Notes: generated from the sequence alone by a model not told the origin. Shown: positions 6,269 through 14,227, counted from the first letter of the stretch. The stretch: DNA of 17,318 nt from 38-11 sp964539975 (GCA_964539975.1 CAZIKK010000031.1:1-17318); one strand, 5' to 3'. Translations and numbers: made by a program.

Positions 6269-7387
6269 TTTCATTTCATGTTTTACCAACACATCACGAA
6301 TTCTAGCAGCTGCCTTTCCATCACCATATGGGTTCACCGCGTTGGCCATCTGTCCATAAGCCGTTTCGCTGTTGAGTAGTTCTGTCAAAGCATGGTACAA
6401 ACCCTCCGTTTGTGTGCCAACCAGTTTTGCCGTTCCGGCACTAATTCCTTCAGGTCTTTCTGTTTCTTCTCTAACCACCAATACTGGTTTACCTAAAGCC
6501 GGCGCTTCTTCTTGTATGCCACCCGAGTCGGTCACAACCAAATGACATCGGTTCAGTAGATTGGCAAAAGGCAGATAATCCAAAGGTGGAATCAGATGAA
6601 CGCGGGGATGATGATCAAATACCTCATCTGCTATTTCCTTTACTTTGGGATTTAGGTGGACAGGATAAACCACTTCCACATCCATATGTCTCGTCACAAT
6701 CTCCTTGACTGCAGTGAAAATGCGTTTCATCGGTTCTCCAATGTTTTCCCGTCGGTGAGCGGTTAATAGAATGATTCTCTTATACTTGAAATCCAATTGG
6801 TTCAAGAAACGATTCTCAAACACATAATTCTTGTCCACAACTTGTTTTAAGGCATCAATCACCGTATTGCCTGTGATGAATATGCGGTTTGGTGGGTAAC
6901 TCTCTTTCAACAAATTGTCCGCCGCAGATTGCGTAGGCGCAAAGTGAAAATGGGTGATCACACCCGCCATTTTTCGATTACCTTCTTCAGGATAAGGTGA
7001 CATAAGATTGCCACTTCTCAAGCCTGCTTCCACATGTCCAATTTTGATCTGATGATAAAATGCCGCCAGCGCCCCTGCAAATACCGTGGTTGTATCGCCT
7101 TGAACCAACAATATTTGAGGTTTGAACTCTTTGAATATCTGTTCTAACCCCTCTAAAGTTCGAGTGGTGATTTGTGTCAATGTCTGTCCGTGTTCAAAAA
7201 TTTCCATGTCATAATCCGGTTGGATATTAAAAATAGTCAACACTTGATCCAGCATTTCCTTGTGTTGTCCAGTAACACATGTCTTGTGGCAAAACCTATC
7301 GTCTTGATCCAACAATTTGACAATAGGCGCCATTTTTATCCCTTCAGGTCTAGTTCCAAAAACCGATAATACCTTCAACTGTTCCAT
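6254..7387 (-). CDS. wecB: UDP-N-acetylglucosamine 2-epimerase, non-hydrolysing
   Basis: This 377-residue enzyme interconverts UDP-GlcNAc and UDP-ManNAc in the cytoplasm, supplying ManNAc for teichoic acid linkage units or other surface polymers. Family motifs appear in order: GTRPE (11-15), TGQH (39-42), QGDTT (96-100), HVEAGLRS (118-125), PEEGNR (133-138), TGNTVID (172-178), TAHRREN (209-215), DSGGIQEEAP (287-296) and ETERPEG (308-314). Acidic residues corresponding to the proposed catalytic Asp98, Glu120 and Glu134 and His211 are all present. The start is ATG at 7387 with AGGAGA upstream, 9 bases after the tagO/wecA-like gene, so the two are probably co-transcribed and act in the same pathway. 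Synonyms in Bacillus are mnaA/yvyH. Confidence 0.96.
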   Translation of the reverse strand: MEQLKVLSVFGTRPEGIKMAPIVKLLDQDDRFCHKTCVTGQHKEMLDQVLTIFNIQPDYDMEIFEHGQTLTQITTRTLEGLEQIFKEFKPQILLVQGDTTTVFAGALAAFYHQIKIGHVEAGLRSGNLMSPYPEEGNRKMAGVITHFHFAPTQSAADNLLKESYPPNRIFITGNTVIDALKQVVDKNYVFENRFLNQLDFKYKRIILLTAHRRENIGEPMKRIFTAVKEIVTRHMDVEVVYPVHLNPKVKEIADEVFDHHPRVHLIPPLDYLPFANLLNRCHLVVTDSGGIQEEAPALGKPVLVVREETERPEGISAGTAKLVGTQTEGLYHALTELLNSETAYGQMANAVNPYGDGKAAARIRDVLVKHEMKNNPV

Positions 7388-7396
7388 AAATCTCCT

Positions 7397-8425
7397 CTAT
7401 TTCTTTTTTGAACCGCTGATTAAGCCAAACTTTTTCCCTACCAAAACGATGACTACCGATGCGATTAGGATAACAAAGACACCTTCATAAGGACCTGTAT
7501 CCGTCAAATATATAGCGGTTGCCCCAAAAGCAATACTGATCGCATACAGGATCATCACTGTTTCTTTTTGTGTAAACCCCTTTTCCACCAATCTGTGATG
7601 CAAATGCCCTTTATCTGCTTCCATAATGGGTTTTTTGTTGATTAGTCTTCGCACAATGGCAAATCCAGTGTCCAGTATCGGTATCCCTAATACAAATACC
7701 ATCCCTACCAACGTAATCAAAGTGACGGTTTTCATAACCCCTCTTATGGAAAGCACTGCCAGCATATAACCTAAAAACAAAGCACCTGTGTCGCCCATGA
7801 AAATTTTGGCGGGGTTAAAATTATAGGGTAAAAACCCCAGTGTGGCTCCTGCTAAAATGGCGCATTCGATCACTATGAACTCAAATCCATTAATGGCGGC
7901 AATAAACATCAGTGTTGTAGCAGCAATCGCCGCCACCCCTGATGCCAATCCGTCAATACCGTCTATGAGGTTGATGGTATTGGTGATTCCCACTATCCAG
8001 ATCAACGTGACAGGAATAGATAAATTCAATAACAAAACAATCTCTGAATTAGGCAAAGGATTGGTGACCCAAGCAATCAAGACGCCTCCCCAGATAGCTA
8101 CCAATGATGCAACAATCTGACCAGCCAGTTTGATTTTAGCAGGCACATCTCTAATGTCATCTACCAAGCCTAAAATAAAAATAAGACTTCCTCCTACCAT
8201 GACTGACACTGTCGTTCGGTCCAGTTCCAAGAACAAAAACATCCCAACCATGGCTGCCACATAGATGGCAACCCCTCCAAGATAGGGAATTGGTTTTTTA
8301 TGCAATTTCCTGGCGTCCTTAGGATAGTCCAACACATCCAATTTAAATGCCAAGCGCCTTGCCAAAGGTGTTAGCAAGAAGGAAATCATAAACGTCACAA
8401 AAAAAACTAAATACACCTGGTTCAT
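7397..8425 (-). CDS. tagO: Undecaprenyl-phosphate N-acetylglucosaminyl 1-phosphate transferase (TagO/WecA family)
   Basis: This polytopic membrane protein of 342 residues transfers GlcNAc-1-phosphate from UDP-GlcNAc to undecaprenyl phosphate, the first committed step of wall teichoic acid and similar polymers. The polyprenyl-phosphate transferase motifs are all visible: the cytoplasmic loop HKKPIPYLGG (42-51), Asp89-Asp90 in LVDDIRD, NTINLIDGIDGLASG (149-163), FMGDTGALFLG (209-219) with Asp212, and the HLHHR loop (274-278) typical of the WecA/TagO branch. About ten to eleven membrane segments can be traced. The start is ATG at 8425 with GAGGAG upstream. It precedes wecB by 9 bases; together they make the linkage-unit precursors. 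Whether it uses GlcNAc (TagO/WecA) or another sugar is inferred from family and neighbour. Confidence 0.93.
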   Translation of the reverse strand: MNQVYLVFFVTFMISFLLTPLARRLAFKLDVLDYPKDARKLHKKPIPYLGGVAIYVAAMVGMFLFLELDRTTVSVMVGGSLIFILGLVDDIRDVPAKIKLAGQIVASLVAIWGGVLIAWVTNPLPNSEIVLLLNLSIPVTLIWIVGITNTINLIDGIDGLASGVAAIAATTLMFIAAINGFEFIVIECAILAGATLGFLPYNFNPAKIFMGDTGALFLGYMLAVLSIRGVMKTVTLITLVGMVFVLGIPILDTGFAIVRRLINKKPIMEADKGHLHHRLVEKGFTQKETVMILYAISIAFGATAIYLTDTGPYEGVFVILIASVVIVLVGKKFGLISGSKKK

Positions 8426-8474
8426 TCCAAACTCCTCAATGGATTTTTAAAGACTGTCCCCCCTGGACCTCAAA

Positions 8475-8924
8475 CTATCCACAGTTCAAATTTTCATAAT
8501 CTGAAATTTTTTGGATTCTTCTGAGATGTCTGCCACCCTCGAACGCTGTTGTCAACCACGCTTCTACTACTCTAATAGCTAGATCTCTCCCAATAACACG
8601 ACCACCCATGGACAACATATTAGAATCATTGTGGGCACGAGTCATTTCAGCCGAATACACATCATGACACAATGCACATCGGATACCTTTCACTTTGTTG
8701 GCAGAAATACCAATCCCAATACCTGTCCCACAAATCACGATTCCTCTTTCTGCTTCACCATTTGCTACCATTTCAGCCGTTTTGATCCCAAAATCCGAAT
8801 AGTCTACCGACTCCAAATTGTTTGTTCCCATATCCAGCACATCATGTCCTTTTTCTATAAGATGTTTTTTGATGATTTCTTTTAACTCAAATCCACCATG
8901 ATCACTGCCCATTGCTATCTTCAT
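8475..8924 (-). CDS. rpiB: Ribose-5-phosphate isomerase B
   Basis: This 149-residue cytosolic enzyme of the RpiB/LacAB family interconverts ribulose 5-phosphate and ribose 5-phosphate in the pentose phosphate pathway. Evidence is the N-terminal GSDHGG (6-11), the active-site Cys65 within GIVICGTGIGIGISANK (61-77), the histidine of the TRAHNDSNML segment (95-104), and GGRVIGRDLA. The length matches the family. Its ATG at 8924 lies inside the end of the phosphatase gene (23-base overlap), with a GGGAG site upstream, so translation is probably coupled. The ywlE-rpiB (ywlF) adjacency is conserved in Bacillus. A 49-base gap separates it from the next gene and shows no convincing terminator, so read-through into tagO is possible. 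Confidence 0.95.
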   Translation of the reverse strand: MKIAMGSDHGGFELKEIIKKHLIEKGHDVLDMGTNNLESVDYSDFGIKTAEMVANGEAERGIVICGTGIGIGISANKVKGIRCALCHDVYSAEMTRAHNDSNMLSMGGRVIGRDLAIRVVEAWLTTAFEGGRHLRRIQKISDYENLNCG

Positions 8925-9390
8925 TTTCTAACACTCCCATTATCTTTTTTGAAATGCGTTCCATCAAACCACGTAATACATCTCTTGTTTTTCTGTAAAC
9001 TGCAACCGACCTTCCATAAGGGTCCTCAACATCCATGGTCTCATCGTCTTTTTCAGCAAACTCCACCACTGTGTATGTCTTTTCTGATGCTTGACCATAA
9101 TGGCCCACAATGGCATTCTTGTGATCCATAGTCATCGTCAAAATCAAATCTGCCCGGTCTATCAATGATTCTGTCAATTGTTTTGACTGATGCGATCTCA
9201 GATCCAATCCTATCTCTTCAAGAACCTGAATGCTGTTGCTATTAGCTGGCAACCCATTCATAGTCAACAAACCTGCTGAAAAGACTTCTATCTTGCTTTC
9301 AGAACCTCGTGACTCCAGCAAATCTTTCAAAATAGCTTCCGCCATAGGACTTCTGCAAGTATTGCCTGTGCAAACGAATAAGACTCTCAT
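8902..9390 (-). CDS. ywlE: Low-molecular-weight phosphatase, probable protein-arginine phosphatase (YwlE-like)
   Basis: This 162-residue protein of the low-molecular-weight tyrosine phosphatase fold has the P-loop CTGNTCRS with nucleophile Cys7 and Arg13, and the general-acid Asp123 in EDPYG. Position 11 is Thr, as in Bacillus YwlE, where this residue favours phospho-arginine; classical tyrosine phosphatases have Ile or another residue there. That and the ywlC-ywlE-rpiB order support a role opposing a McsB-type arginine kinase. No mcsB is in the window, so the partner is unverified. The start is ATG at 9390, overlapping the stop of the threonylcarbamoyl-AMP synthase by 4 bases (ATGA). A SpxA/McsB/Clp stress link is family knowledge only. 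Confidence 0.9.
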   Translation of the reverse strand: MRVLFVCTGNTCRSPMAEAILKDLLESRGSESKIEVFSAGLLTMNGLPANSNSIQVLEEIGLDLRSHQSKQLTESLIDRADLILTMTMDHKNAIVGHYGQASEKTYTVVEFAEKDDETMDVEDPYGRSVAVYRKTRDVLRGLMERISKKIMGVLENEDSNGQ

Positions 9391-10439
9391 TGTTTTTCAC
9401 CACACATTTGTATCCGTCCTCCTGATGCTTTTCTCAAGCGATTCATAATAGCCACGCCAAGTCCTTCTTCGCTGATTCCTTCCACCAGAATCCAATCTGC
9501 TTTGATATCATCTGATTTTCTCAACATGGCGAATAGGTGGGTTGAGATCTCCATAGGGTTTCCTCGAGAACCCAAGCTCATAATCACGCCTTCTTTATAA
9601 AACTTGATATTTTCATCTGTTGCTAATATCATCACCTTTAAGCCTTCTTTAATCAAAAACGTTGCCTTTTTACGTATTTCTTCAGCTATGGCATTTGATT
9701 CTCCTATAAATAGCAATACTTTCCCCTTGGGCGCGTAGTGCAAATACTTTTGGCCTGGAGAGCGAGGGGTCGTCTGTCCGTATTCCAACCCAGGATCATA
9801 AATGACAGATTCAATGGTTTCTGATATAGCTTCCAAAGTAATACTTCCTGGTCTCAATATCATGGGAGGGTCGTTTAACACATCTATGACGGTTGACTCT
9901 ATCCCAAATTCGCAATCACCACCGTCAATAATGGCATCTACTTTTTCATCCAGATCTAACAGGACATGTGCCGCCTTCGTCGGACTAGGCCTACCTGACA
10001 AATTAGCACTTGGAGCCGCTATGGGCGTATCCGCCAATTCTATCAATCTAAGGGCAATTGGTGAAGCCGGCATTCTCACCGCCACAGTTTCTAATCCGCC
10101 TGTTATCTGATCAGGCACGAGCGCTTTCTTTTTGAACAATAAGGTCAGCGGTCCCGGCCAAAAACGGTCCATCAGTTTTTTTGCTTTCTCCGGCACCTCT
10201 TCTACAATTCTTTCCAATTGTTTTATATTGGAGATGTGAACAATCAATGGGTTATCTGTCGGTCTGCCTTTCGCCCCATAAATCTTTGACACCGCGACCT
10301 CGCTAAGGGCATCGCCTCCCAAGCCGTACACCGTTTCTGTTGGGAACACAACCGTTCCATTGTTTTTGATTATTTGAACCAACGGAAGAATATCTTCGTC
10401 TGTAAAATTTTCTTGGGTCAGTTTTATAATCTTAGTCAT
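9387..10439 (-). CDS. ywlC: L-threonylcarbamoyladenylate synthase (Sua5/YwlC)
   Basis: This 350-residue enzyme makes threonylcarbamoyl-AMP from threonine, bicarbonate and ATP, the first step of the t6A37 modification of ANN-decoding tRNAs. The catalytic YrdC/Sua5 domain covers about 1-205, with FPTETVYGLGGDA (32-44), KGRPTDNPLIVHI (57-69), PGPLTLL (95-101), VRMPASPIA (121-129), APSANLSGRPSPT (142-154) and ESTVID (181-186). The conserved linker SPGQKYLHYAPK (227-238) leads into the extra C-terminal Sua5 domain (about 240-350), so this is the long form rather than the short TsaC form. The start is ATG at 10439 with GAGGTGA upstream. It begins an operon with ywlE and rpiB from its own promoter. 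Confidence 0.95.
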   Translation of the reverse strand: MTKIIKLTQENFTDEDILPLVQIIKNNGTVVFPTETVYGLGGDALSEVAVSKIYGAKGRPTDNPLIVHISNIKQLERIVEEVPEKAKKLMDRFWPGPLTLLFKKKALVPDQITGGLETVAVRMPASPIALRLIELADTPIAAPSANLSGRPSPTKAAHVLLDLDEKVDAIIDGGDCEFGIESTVIDVLNDPPMILRPGSITLEAISETIESVIYDPGLEYGQTTPRSPGQKYLHYAPKGKVLLFIGESNAIAEEIRKKATFLIKEGLKVMILATDENIKFYKEGVIMSLGSRGNPMEISTHLFAMLRKSDDIKADWILVEGISEEGLGVAIMNRLRKASGGRIQMCGEKQ

Positions 10440-10462
10440 TTGTCACCTCATTCACAAGGAAT

Positions 10463-10491
10463 ATTATATATTAGCCGAGAACGATAATCAA
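10463..10491 (-). promoter_or_regulatory. Sigma-A promoter before ywlC
   Basis: The minus strand has TTGATT, a 17-base spacer, then TATAAT. Transcription would start near 10456, about 17 bases before the ATG, with the GAGGTGA site in between. It lies just after the prfA terminator, as expected for an independent transcription unit. Confidence 0.7.
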
Positions 10492-10510
10492 CCAACTGCG
10501 TATCCACCTT

Positions 10511-10531
10511 AAAAAAAGAGCCGAAGCTCTT
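10511..10531 (-). terminator. Intrinsic terminator of prfA, UUCG tetraloop
   Basis: The minus strand reads AAGAGC-TTCG-GCTCTT followed by an uninterrupted T run (to 10511). It lies 8 bases after the prfA stop and is a classic stable tetraloop terminator. Confidence 0.88.
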
Positions 10532-10538
10532 ATTTTAA

Positions 10539-11609
10539 TTATGCCTCCATGGCAACCAACTGCTCTGCTTGGTCAGATGTGATCAGGTTGTCTATCATTT
10601 CATCCAAATCTCCATTCATGAAAGCTTCCAATTTATATAAGGTCAAATTGATGCGGTGATCTGATACACGTCCCTGAGGGTAGTTGTAGGTTCTAACACG
10701 TTGAGATCTATCTCCTGAACCAACTTGGCTTTTTCGTTTAGCTGCCATCTCATCATTTTGTTCTTGAAGCTGTTTGTCATACAACCTTGCTTTCAAAATC
10801 TTGAATGCTTTATCTTTGTTTTTTAATTGTGATTTCTCGTCTTGGCATGAGACCACTATTCCTGAAGGAACATGCGTCAACCTGACAGCTGAATCTGTTG
10901 TGTTGACACTTTGTCCACCGTTCCCAGAAGATCTGAAAACATCCACCCTAACATCATTTGGTCCTATATCAATATCGATATCATCCACCTCTGGCAAAAC
11001 CGCCACTGTCGCGGATGAAGTATGGATACGACCACTTGACTCAGTATCTGGAACTCGTTGCACTCGATGTCCCCCGCTTTCATATTTCAACCTAGAATAA
11101 GCGCCTTTCCCTTTTATCATGAAAATAATTTCCTTATAACCACCAATCCCTTGTTCACTGGTGCTCATAATTTCAATCTTCCATCTTTTGCTTTCCGCGT
11201 ACATGGTGTACATTCTAAACAAATTTCCCGCAAAGAGACCGGCCTCATCGCCACCAACACCTGCCCTGATTTCAATAATGACATTTTTGTCGTCATTGGG
11301 ATCCTTTGGAATCAACATCTTTTTTAATGCCTCTTCTGCTTCTTCCAATTCCTGAGTCAGTGTCTTGACCTCTTCTTTAACCATTTCCTTAAAGTCTTCA
11401 TCAAGTTTATCCTTCAACATCTCTCTTGCTTCTGCCAATTGGGTCGTTTTGTCGTCAAATACTTTGTACTCTGCAACGATGGGCTCCAAATGGGCGTGTT
11501 CTTTCACTAGTTTCTGCCATTTTTGACTATCCCCAATTACTTCTGGGTCACTGATCTGCATACTGAGTTCGTCATATTTTGATTTTAATGTTCTTAATTT
11601 TTCCAACAT
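10539..11609 (-). CDS. prfA: Peptide chain release factor 1
   Basis: RF1 recognises UAA and UAG and triggers release of the finished peptide. From ATG at 11609 the protein has 356 residues. The GGQ catalytic motif is in SSGNGGQSVNTTDSAVR (about 228-244), the codon-reading P-x-T motif reads PDT (187-189), which marks RF1 and not RF2, and the RAGVGGDEAGLF segment lies near 115-126. The GGQ glutamine is the PrmC target, and prmC is the gene just upstream. A GTG at 11618 is in frame, but it is part of the AAGAGGTG ribosome binding site itself, so the ATG is preferred. It has its own strong promoter and a terminator, so it can be expressed apart from the rest of the block. Confidence 0.96.
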   Translation of the reverse strand: MLEKLRTLKSKYDELSMQISDPEVIGDSQKWQKLVKEHAHLEPIVAEYKVFDDKTTQLAEAREMLKDKLDEDFKEMVKEEVKTLTQELEEAEEALKKMLIPKDPNDDKNVIIEIRAGVGGDEAGLFAGNLFRMYTMYAESKRWKIEIMSTSEQGIGGYKEIIFMIKGKGAYSRLKYESGGHRVQRVPDTESSGRIHTSSATVAVLPEVDDIDIDIGPNDVRVDVFRSSGNGGQSVNTTDSAVRLTHVPSGIVVSCQDEKSQLKNKDKAFKILKARLYDKQLQEQNDEMAAKRKSQVGSGDRSQRVRTYNYPQGRVSDHRINLTLYKLEAFMNGDLDEMIDNLITSDQAEQLVAMEA

Positions 11610-11639
11610 AATTTTCACCTCTTAAACTATCAACATAGT

Positions 11640-11668
11640 ATTATATCAAACCTATCGTAAGAGGTCAA
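11640..11668 (-). promoter_or_regulatory. Strong sigma-A promoter before prfA
   Basis: The minus strand has TTGACC, a 17-base spacer ending in TGA, then TATAAT. This is a near-consensus promoter with an extended -10. It begins directly after the prmC stop codon and would start transcription near 11633. Confidence 0.82.
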
Positions 11669-11669
11669 T

Positions 11670-12533
11670 CTATCTCCGATACCCGATTACACCACGATCT
11701 AATCCTTGTAAATCCTTTATTTGCTCGTATTCTTCAAATTGGCCCTCTTTTTCCATCAAAGCCATCACTTTGTTTTTTTGATCCCATCCAAACTCAAATG
11801 CTAGGACGGATTTTTCTGTCGCAACTTCCGAATATGTCTGAATGATTCTCTCATAATAATCCAATCCTGTCACACCGCCATCCAATGCCAGTCTAGGTTC
11901 GTGAATAGAGACTTCCCATTGCAAATGATCGATATGTTTTCTTGGAATATAAGGTGGATTAGATACGACGATATGATACTTGCCTCTGACTTTTTCCCAA
12001 GGCTGAAACACATCCTGTTGACTTACTGTGTAGTTATGCAACCCCAGTTTTTTCTGATTGATCCGACAAACTCTGACCGCTCTGAGTGACACATCGAATG
12101 CTTCCACTTCACAGTTTTTGATGTAGTAAGCCAAACTGCATCCTATGGCCCCCGACCCTGAACCAATATCCAAAACCCTAATATTGTTGACTCCTCTAAA
12201 GTAACTGTTTGACAGATCCACCAATCTTTCTACAATGTTTTCTGTGTCTGGTCTAGGGACCAAGACACCTTGTGTGACATAAAAGTCCAAGCCCATAAAT
12301 TCCTGGCGCTTGATGATATAAGCCAATGGATAGCCTTGATTCCTCAAATCAATTCTTTTCAAATACTGTTCTACTTTGGGTGCTGGAACATCCTCATCTA
12401 AATGGGTCATGACATACACTTTTTTTACTTCCAACACATCTGACAAAATTAAATTGGCTTCCAAATAAGGGTTGTTGTATTCCCGTTTTTGGATAGTCTC
12501 CATTCCTCTTTTTATAAGTTCACGTATGGTCAT
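11670..12533 (-). CDS. prmC: Peptide chain release factor N5-glutamine methyltransferase
   Basis: This SAM-dependent enzyme methylates the GGQ glutamine of release factors. It has 287 residues from ATG at 12533. An N-terminal helical domain (about 1-75) is followed by a Rossmann methyltransferase domain, with motif I DIGSGSGAIG (122-131) and the substrate-glutamine motif NPPYIP (192-197) preceded by VVS. VPRPDTE (93-99) and EPRLALDGG (212-220) are also typical. The ATG overlaps the stop of the upstream gene as TAATG, so translation is probably coupled; an in-frame TTG six bases earlier is a less likely start. Its target gene prfA lies 60 bases downstream. YwkE is the Bacillus counterpart. Confidence 0.94.
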   Translation of the reverse strand: MTIRELIKRGMETIQKREYNNPYLEANLILSDVLEVKKVYVMTHLDEDVPAPKVEQYLKRIDLRNQGYPLAYIIKRQEFMGLDFYVTQGVLVPRPDTENIVERLVDLSNSYFRGVNNIRVLDIGSGSGAIGCSLAYYIKNCEVEAFDVSLRAVRVCRINQKKLGLHNYTVSQQDVFQPWEKVRGKYHIVVSNPPYIPRKHIDHLQWEVSIHEPRLALDGGVTGLDYYERIIQTYSEVATEKSVLAFEFGWDQKNKVMALMEKEGQFEEYEQIKDLQGLDRGVIGYRR

Positions 12534-13471
12534 TACCAATCATCCTGACCTTCATCTTCTGGGATCACTTCTTTCATAGCAGCGATAGCTACTTCCAGCA
12601 TATCATCTGTAGGTTCTTTCGTTGTCAACTTCTGAAACTGAAAACCTGGTTTTGACACAATTCTGGCCAATAAGGTATGCTCATTCTTTCCAATATATTT
12701 ATTAATCTCATAAGAGATACCAGCTATAACCGGCAACATCAACAATCGAATGAGCACCCGAAGCCAAGGATTTGGCCATCCAAAAAAGGAAAAAACTAAA
12801 ATGGAAATGATTAACACATTCACTAGAAAGCTCGTCCCACACCTTGGATGCAAGGTCGTGTATTTCCTGACATTTTCAACAGTGAGCTCTTCTCCATTCT
12901 CATAGGCATAAATGGTTTTGTGCTCTGCACCATGATACATGAAGACTCTTCGAATGTCCTCCATCTTTGAAATCAAATAAACATATGCGGTGAAAAGGGC
13001 TACACGAACCAAACCTTCTGCCAAATTTAAAATAATAGGCACTTCTGTTATTCCCTTCAAAAAATTCGCAATGAAATTAGGAAGAAGAATAAACGCACCC
13101 ACTGAAATGATCAATGACAAAGCCACAGATAGATAAATAACCGCTTTTTCCCCATCCCCTTTGAACAATTTTTTGATCAATCGATCCAGGAAATCTTCCT
13201 CTTCTGGTTCTTCATAAAACTCCGCTGAATACATGAGTTCCTTGACACCCATTACCATGGCATCCACTAAGGCTCGACTTCCTCTTAGAAATGGAATCTT
13301 GCCCATCCCAGTGGCAATGCCTTTATGAATATCTTGTGTTTTAACAACTATCTCGCCATCTGGCTTTCGAACTGCTGTTGATAGCTTGTTAGGACCTCGC
13401 ATCATGATCCCTTCGATCAAAGCTTGTCCGCCTATCGATGTTTTCTTTTTTATTGCCAATTTATTTACCAA
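12533..13471 (-). CDS. DUF1385 membrane protein (YqhQ-like), function unknown
   Basis: This is a 312-residue member of the DUF1385 family, widespread in Firmicutes and commonly next to prmC/prfA or rpmE. Signature stretches are GGQALIEGIMMRGP (14-27), YHGAEHKTIYAYE (179-191) and TLHPRCGTSFLVN (206-218). Two long hydrophobic segments lie near 112-135 and 150-168, and two more near 214-232 and 236-255. The conserved His and Cys residues (His180, His184, His208, Cys211) suggest metal or cofactor binding, but no biochemical role is established as far as I know. The start is uncertain. TTG at 13471 keeps the conserved N-terminus but lacks a clear ribosome binding site, another TTG lies at 13459, and the first ATG is too far inside. 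The promoter at 13510-13538 drives it. Confidence 0.85.
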   Translation of the reverse strand: MVNKLAIKKKTSIGGQALIEGIMMRGPNKLSTAVRKPDGEIVVKTQDIHKGIATGMGKIPFLRGSRALVDAMVMGVKELMYSAEFYEEPEEEDFLDRLIKKLFKGDGEKAVIYLSVALSLIISVGAFILLPNFIANFLKGITEVPIILNLAEGLVRVALFTAYVYLISKMEDIRRVFMYHGAEHKTIYAYENGEELTVENVRKYTTLHPRCGTSFLVNVLIISILVFSFFGWPNPWLRVLIRLLMLPVIAGISYEINKYIGKNEHTLLARIVSKPGFQFQKLTTKEPTDDMLEVAIAAMKEVIPEDEGQDDW

Positions 13472-13487
13472 CTTTCATGTTTTCTAA

Positions 13488-13502
13488 TAATAACTATTAT
13501 CA
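13488..13502. promoter_or_regulatory. Weak Fur/PerR-like dyad at the DUF1385 transcript start
   Basis: The plus strand reads TAATAAC-T-ATTATCA, 12 of 14 positions of the 7-1-7 Fur-type box TGATAAT-N-ATTATCA. It would cover about +1 to +15 of the transcript from the adjacent promoter, a possible repressor position. The surrounding DNA is very AT-rich, so chance is a real alternative. Confidence 0.22.
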
Positions 13503-13509
13503 TTTAGAT

Positions 13510-13538
13510 AGTATACCATATTTTTTTATATCTGTCAT
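13510..13538 (-). promoter_or_regulatory. Sigma-A promoter of the DUF1385-prmC operon
   Basis: The minus strand has ATGACA, a 17-base AT-rich spacer, then TATACT. The predicted start is near 13503. It lies in the 74-base gap after tdk, where no terminator is visible, so read-through from tdk can add to it. Confidence 0.75.
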
Positions 13539-13545
13539 CTGTCCG

Positions 13546-14148
13546 TCATGATTCCATTCTATGCTCGCCTTTCCTCAACCGAAAATAACAGGACGGGCAC
13601 AACGATTCGTAGGTTACCTCTTCTTCTTGTTCAATGGCAATTTGCTCTCCTTCAAAAACAAATCTTCCGTTTATTTTTCTTCCATTCAATAAAGCTTTCT
13701 TTCCGCAGGCACAAATGGTTTTTAGCTCCTCAATGCTATGCGCTAATAATAAGAGTCTTTGACTGCCCTCGAACCCATTCATCAAAAAGTCTGTGCGCAA
13801 TCCATAACAAATCACTGGGATGTTTTGCAACACAGCAATTTCAAATAATTGATCAACCTGATTCTTTTGAAGAAACTGAACCTCATCTACTAAAATACAG
13901 TGGCATTTGCCATTTTCCTCCACATACTGGTTCATAAGATCTAACATGTCTGTGTCTTTGTCTATTAAAAAATCCACTTCTCTACTCATCCCCAACCTTG
14001 AAATGATTTGGCGACCCCCTTTGGTGTCTACAACTGGTTTAATAATGATCACAACCATTCCGCGTTCTTCATAATTGTAAGCAACTTGCTGCAATGCCGT
14101 TGATTTGCCACAATTCATTGCACCGTATCTGAAATACAATTTCGCCAT
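13546..14148 (-). CDS. tdk: Thymidine kinase (type II)
   Basis: This 200-residue cytosolic enzyme phosphorylates thymidine for pyrimidine salvage. It has the P-loop GAMNCGKST (9-17), the Walker B/catalytic segment LVDEVQFL (86-93) with Glu89, the lasso-region GLRTDF (116-121), and four zinc ligands Cys146, Cys148, Cys184 and Cys187. All are hallmarks of the tetrameric type II enzyme. The start is ATG at 14148 with GGAGGG at good spacing. It is the first gene of the leftward housekeeping block and is divergent from the MscS-type channel gene. No hairpin terminator is seen after the stop, which suggests partial co-transcription with DUF1385-prmC-prfA. Confidence 0.95.
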   Translation of the reverse strand: MAKLYFRYGAMNCGKSTALQQVAYNYEERGMVVIIIKPVVDTKGGRQIISRLGMSREVDFLIDKDTDMLDLMNQYVEENGKCHCILVDEVQFLQKNQVDQLFEIAVLQNIPVICYGLRTDFLMNGFEGSQRLLLLAHSIEELKTICACGKKALLNGRKINGRFVFEGEQIAIEQEEEVTYESLCPSCYFRLRKGEHRMES

Positions 14149-14175
14149 TGTTTCCCTCCATTTTTATGTGACTAC

Positions 14176-14204
14176 AGTATACCAACTACGATAAAGCTTT
14201 ACAA
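14176..14204 (-). promoter_or_regulatory. Promoter of tdk, leftward
   Basis: The minus strand has TTGTAA, a 17-base spacer, then TATACT. The -35 box overlaps that of the rightward promoter almost completely. Transcription would start near 14169, about 20 bases before the ATG. Confidence 0.6.
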
Positions 14205-14227
14205 TACGAGACTCGCTTGCTTATAAT
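14198..14227 (+). promoter_or_regulatory. Promoter of the MscS-type gene, rightward
   Basis: TTTACA (14198-14203), an 18-base spacer, then TATAAT (14222-14227). The predicted start is near 14234, upstream of a GGGGGGTGAG ribosome binding site. Confidence 0.68.

Noticed and set aside
8426..8474. Possible terminator GTCC/GGAC between rpiB and tagO
   Set aside because: The stem is only 4 bp and no T-run follows; not supportable.
13472..13545. Terminator after tdk
   Set aside because: No stem of useful length with a T-run is visible; the T-rich part belongs to the promoter spacer of the next gene.
13548..13937. Plus-strand open frame of 129 codons opposite tdk
   Set aside because: It is covered by a clear thymidine kinase on the other strand and has no ribosome binding site.
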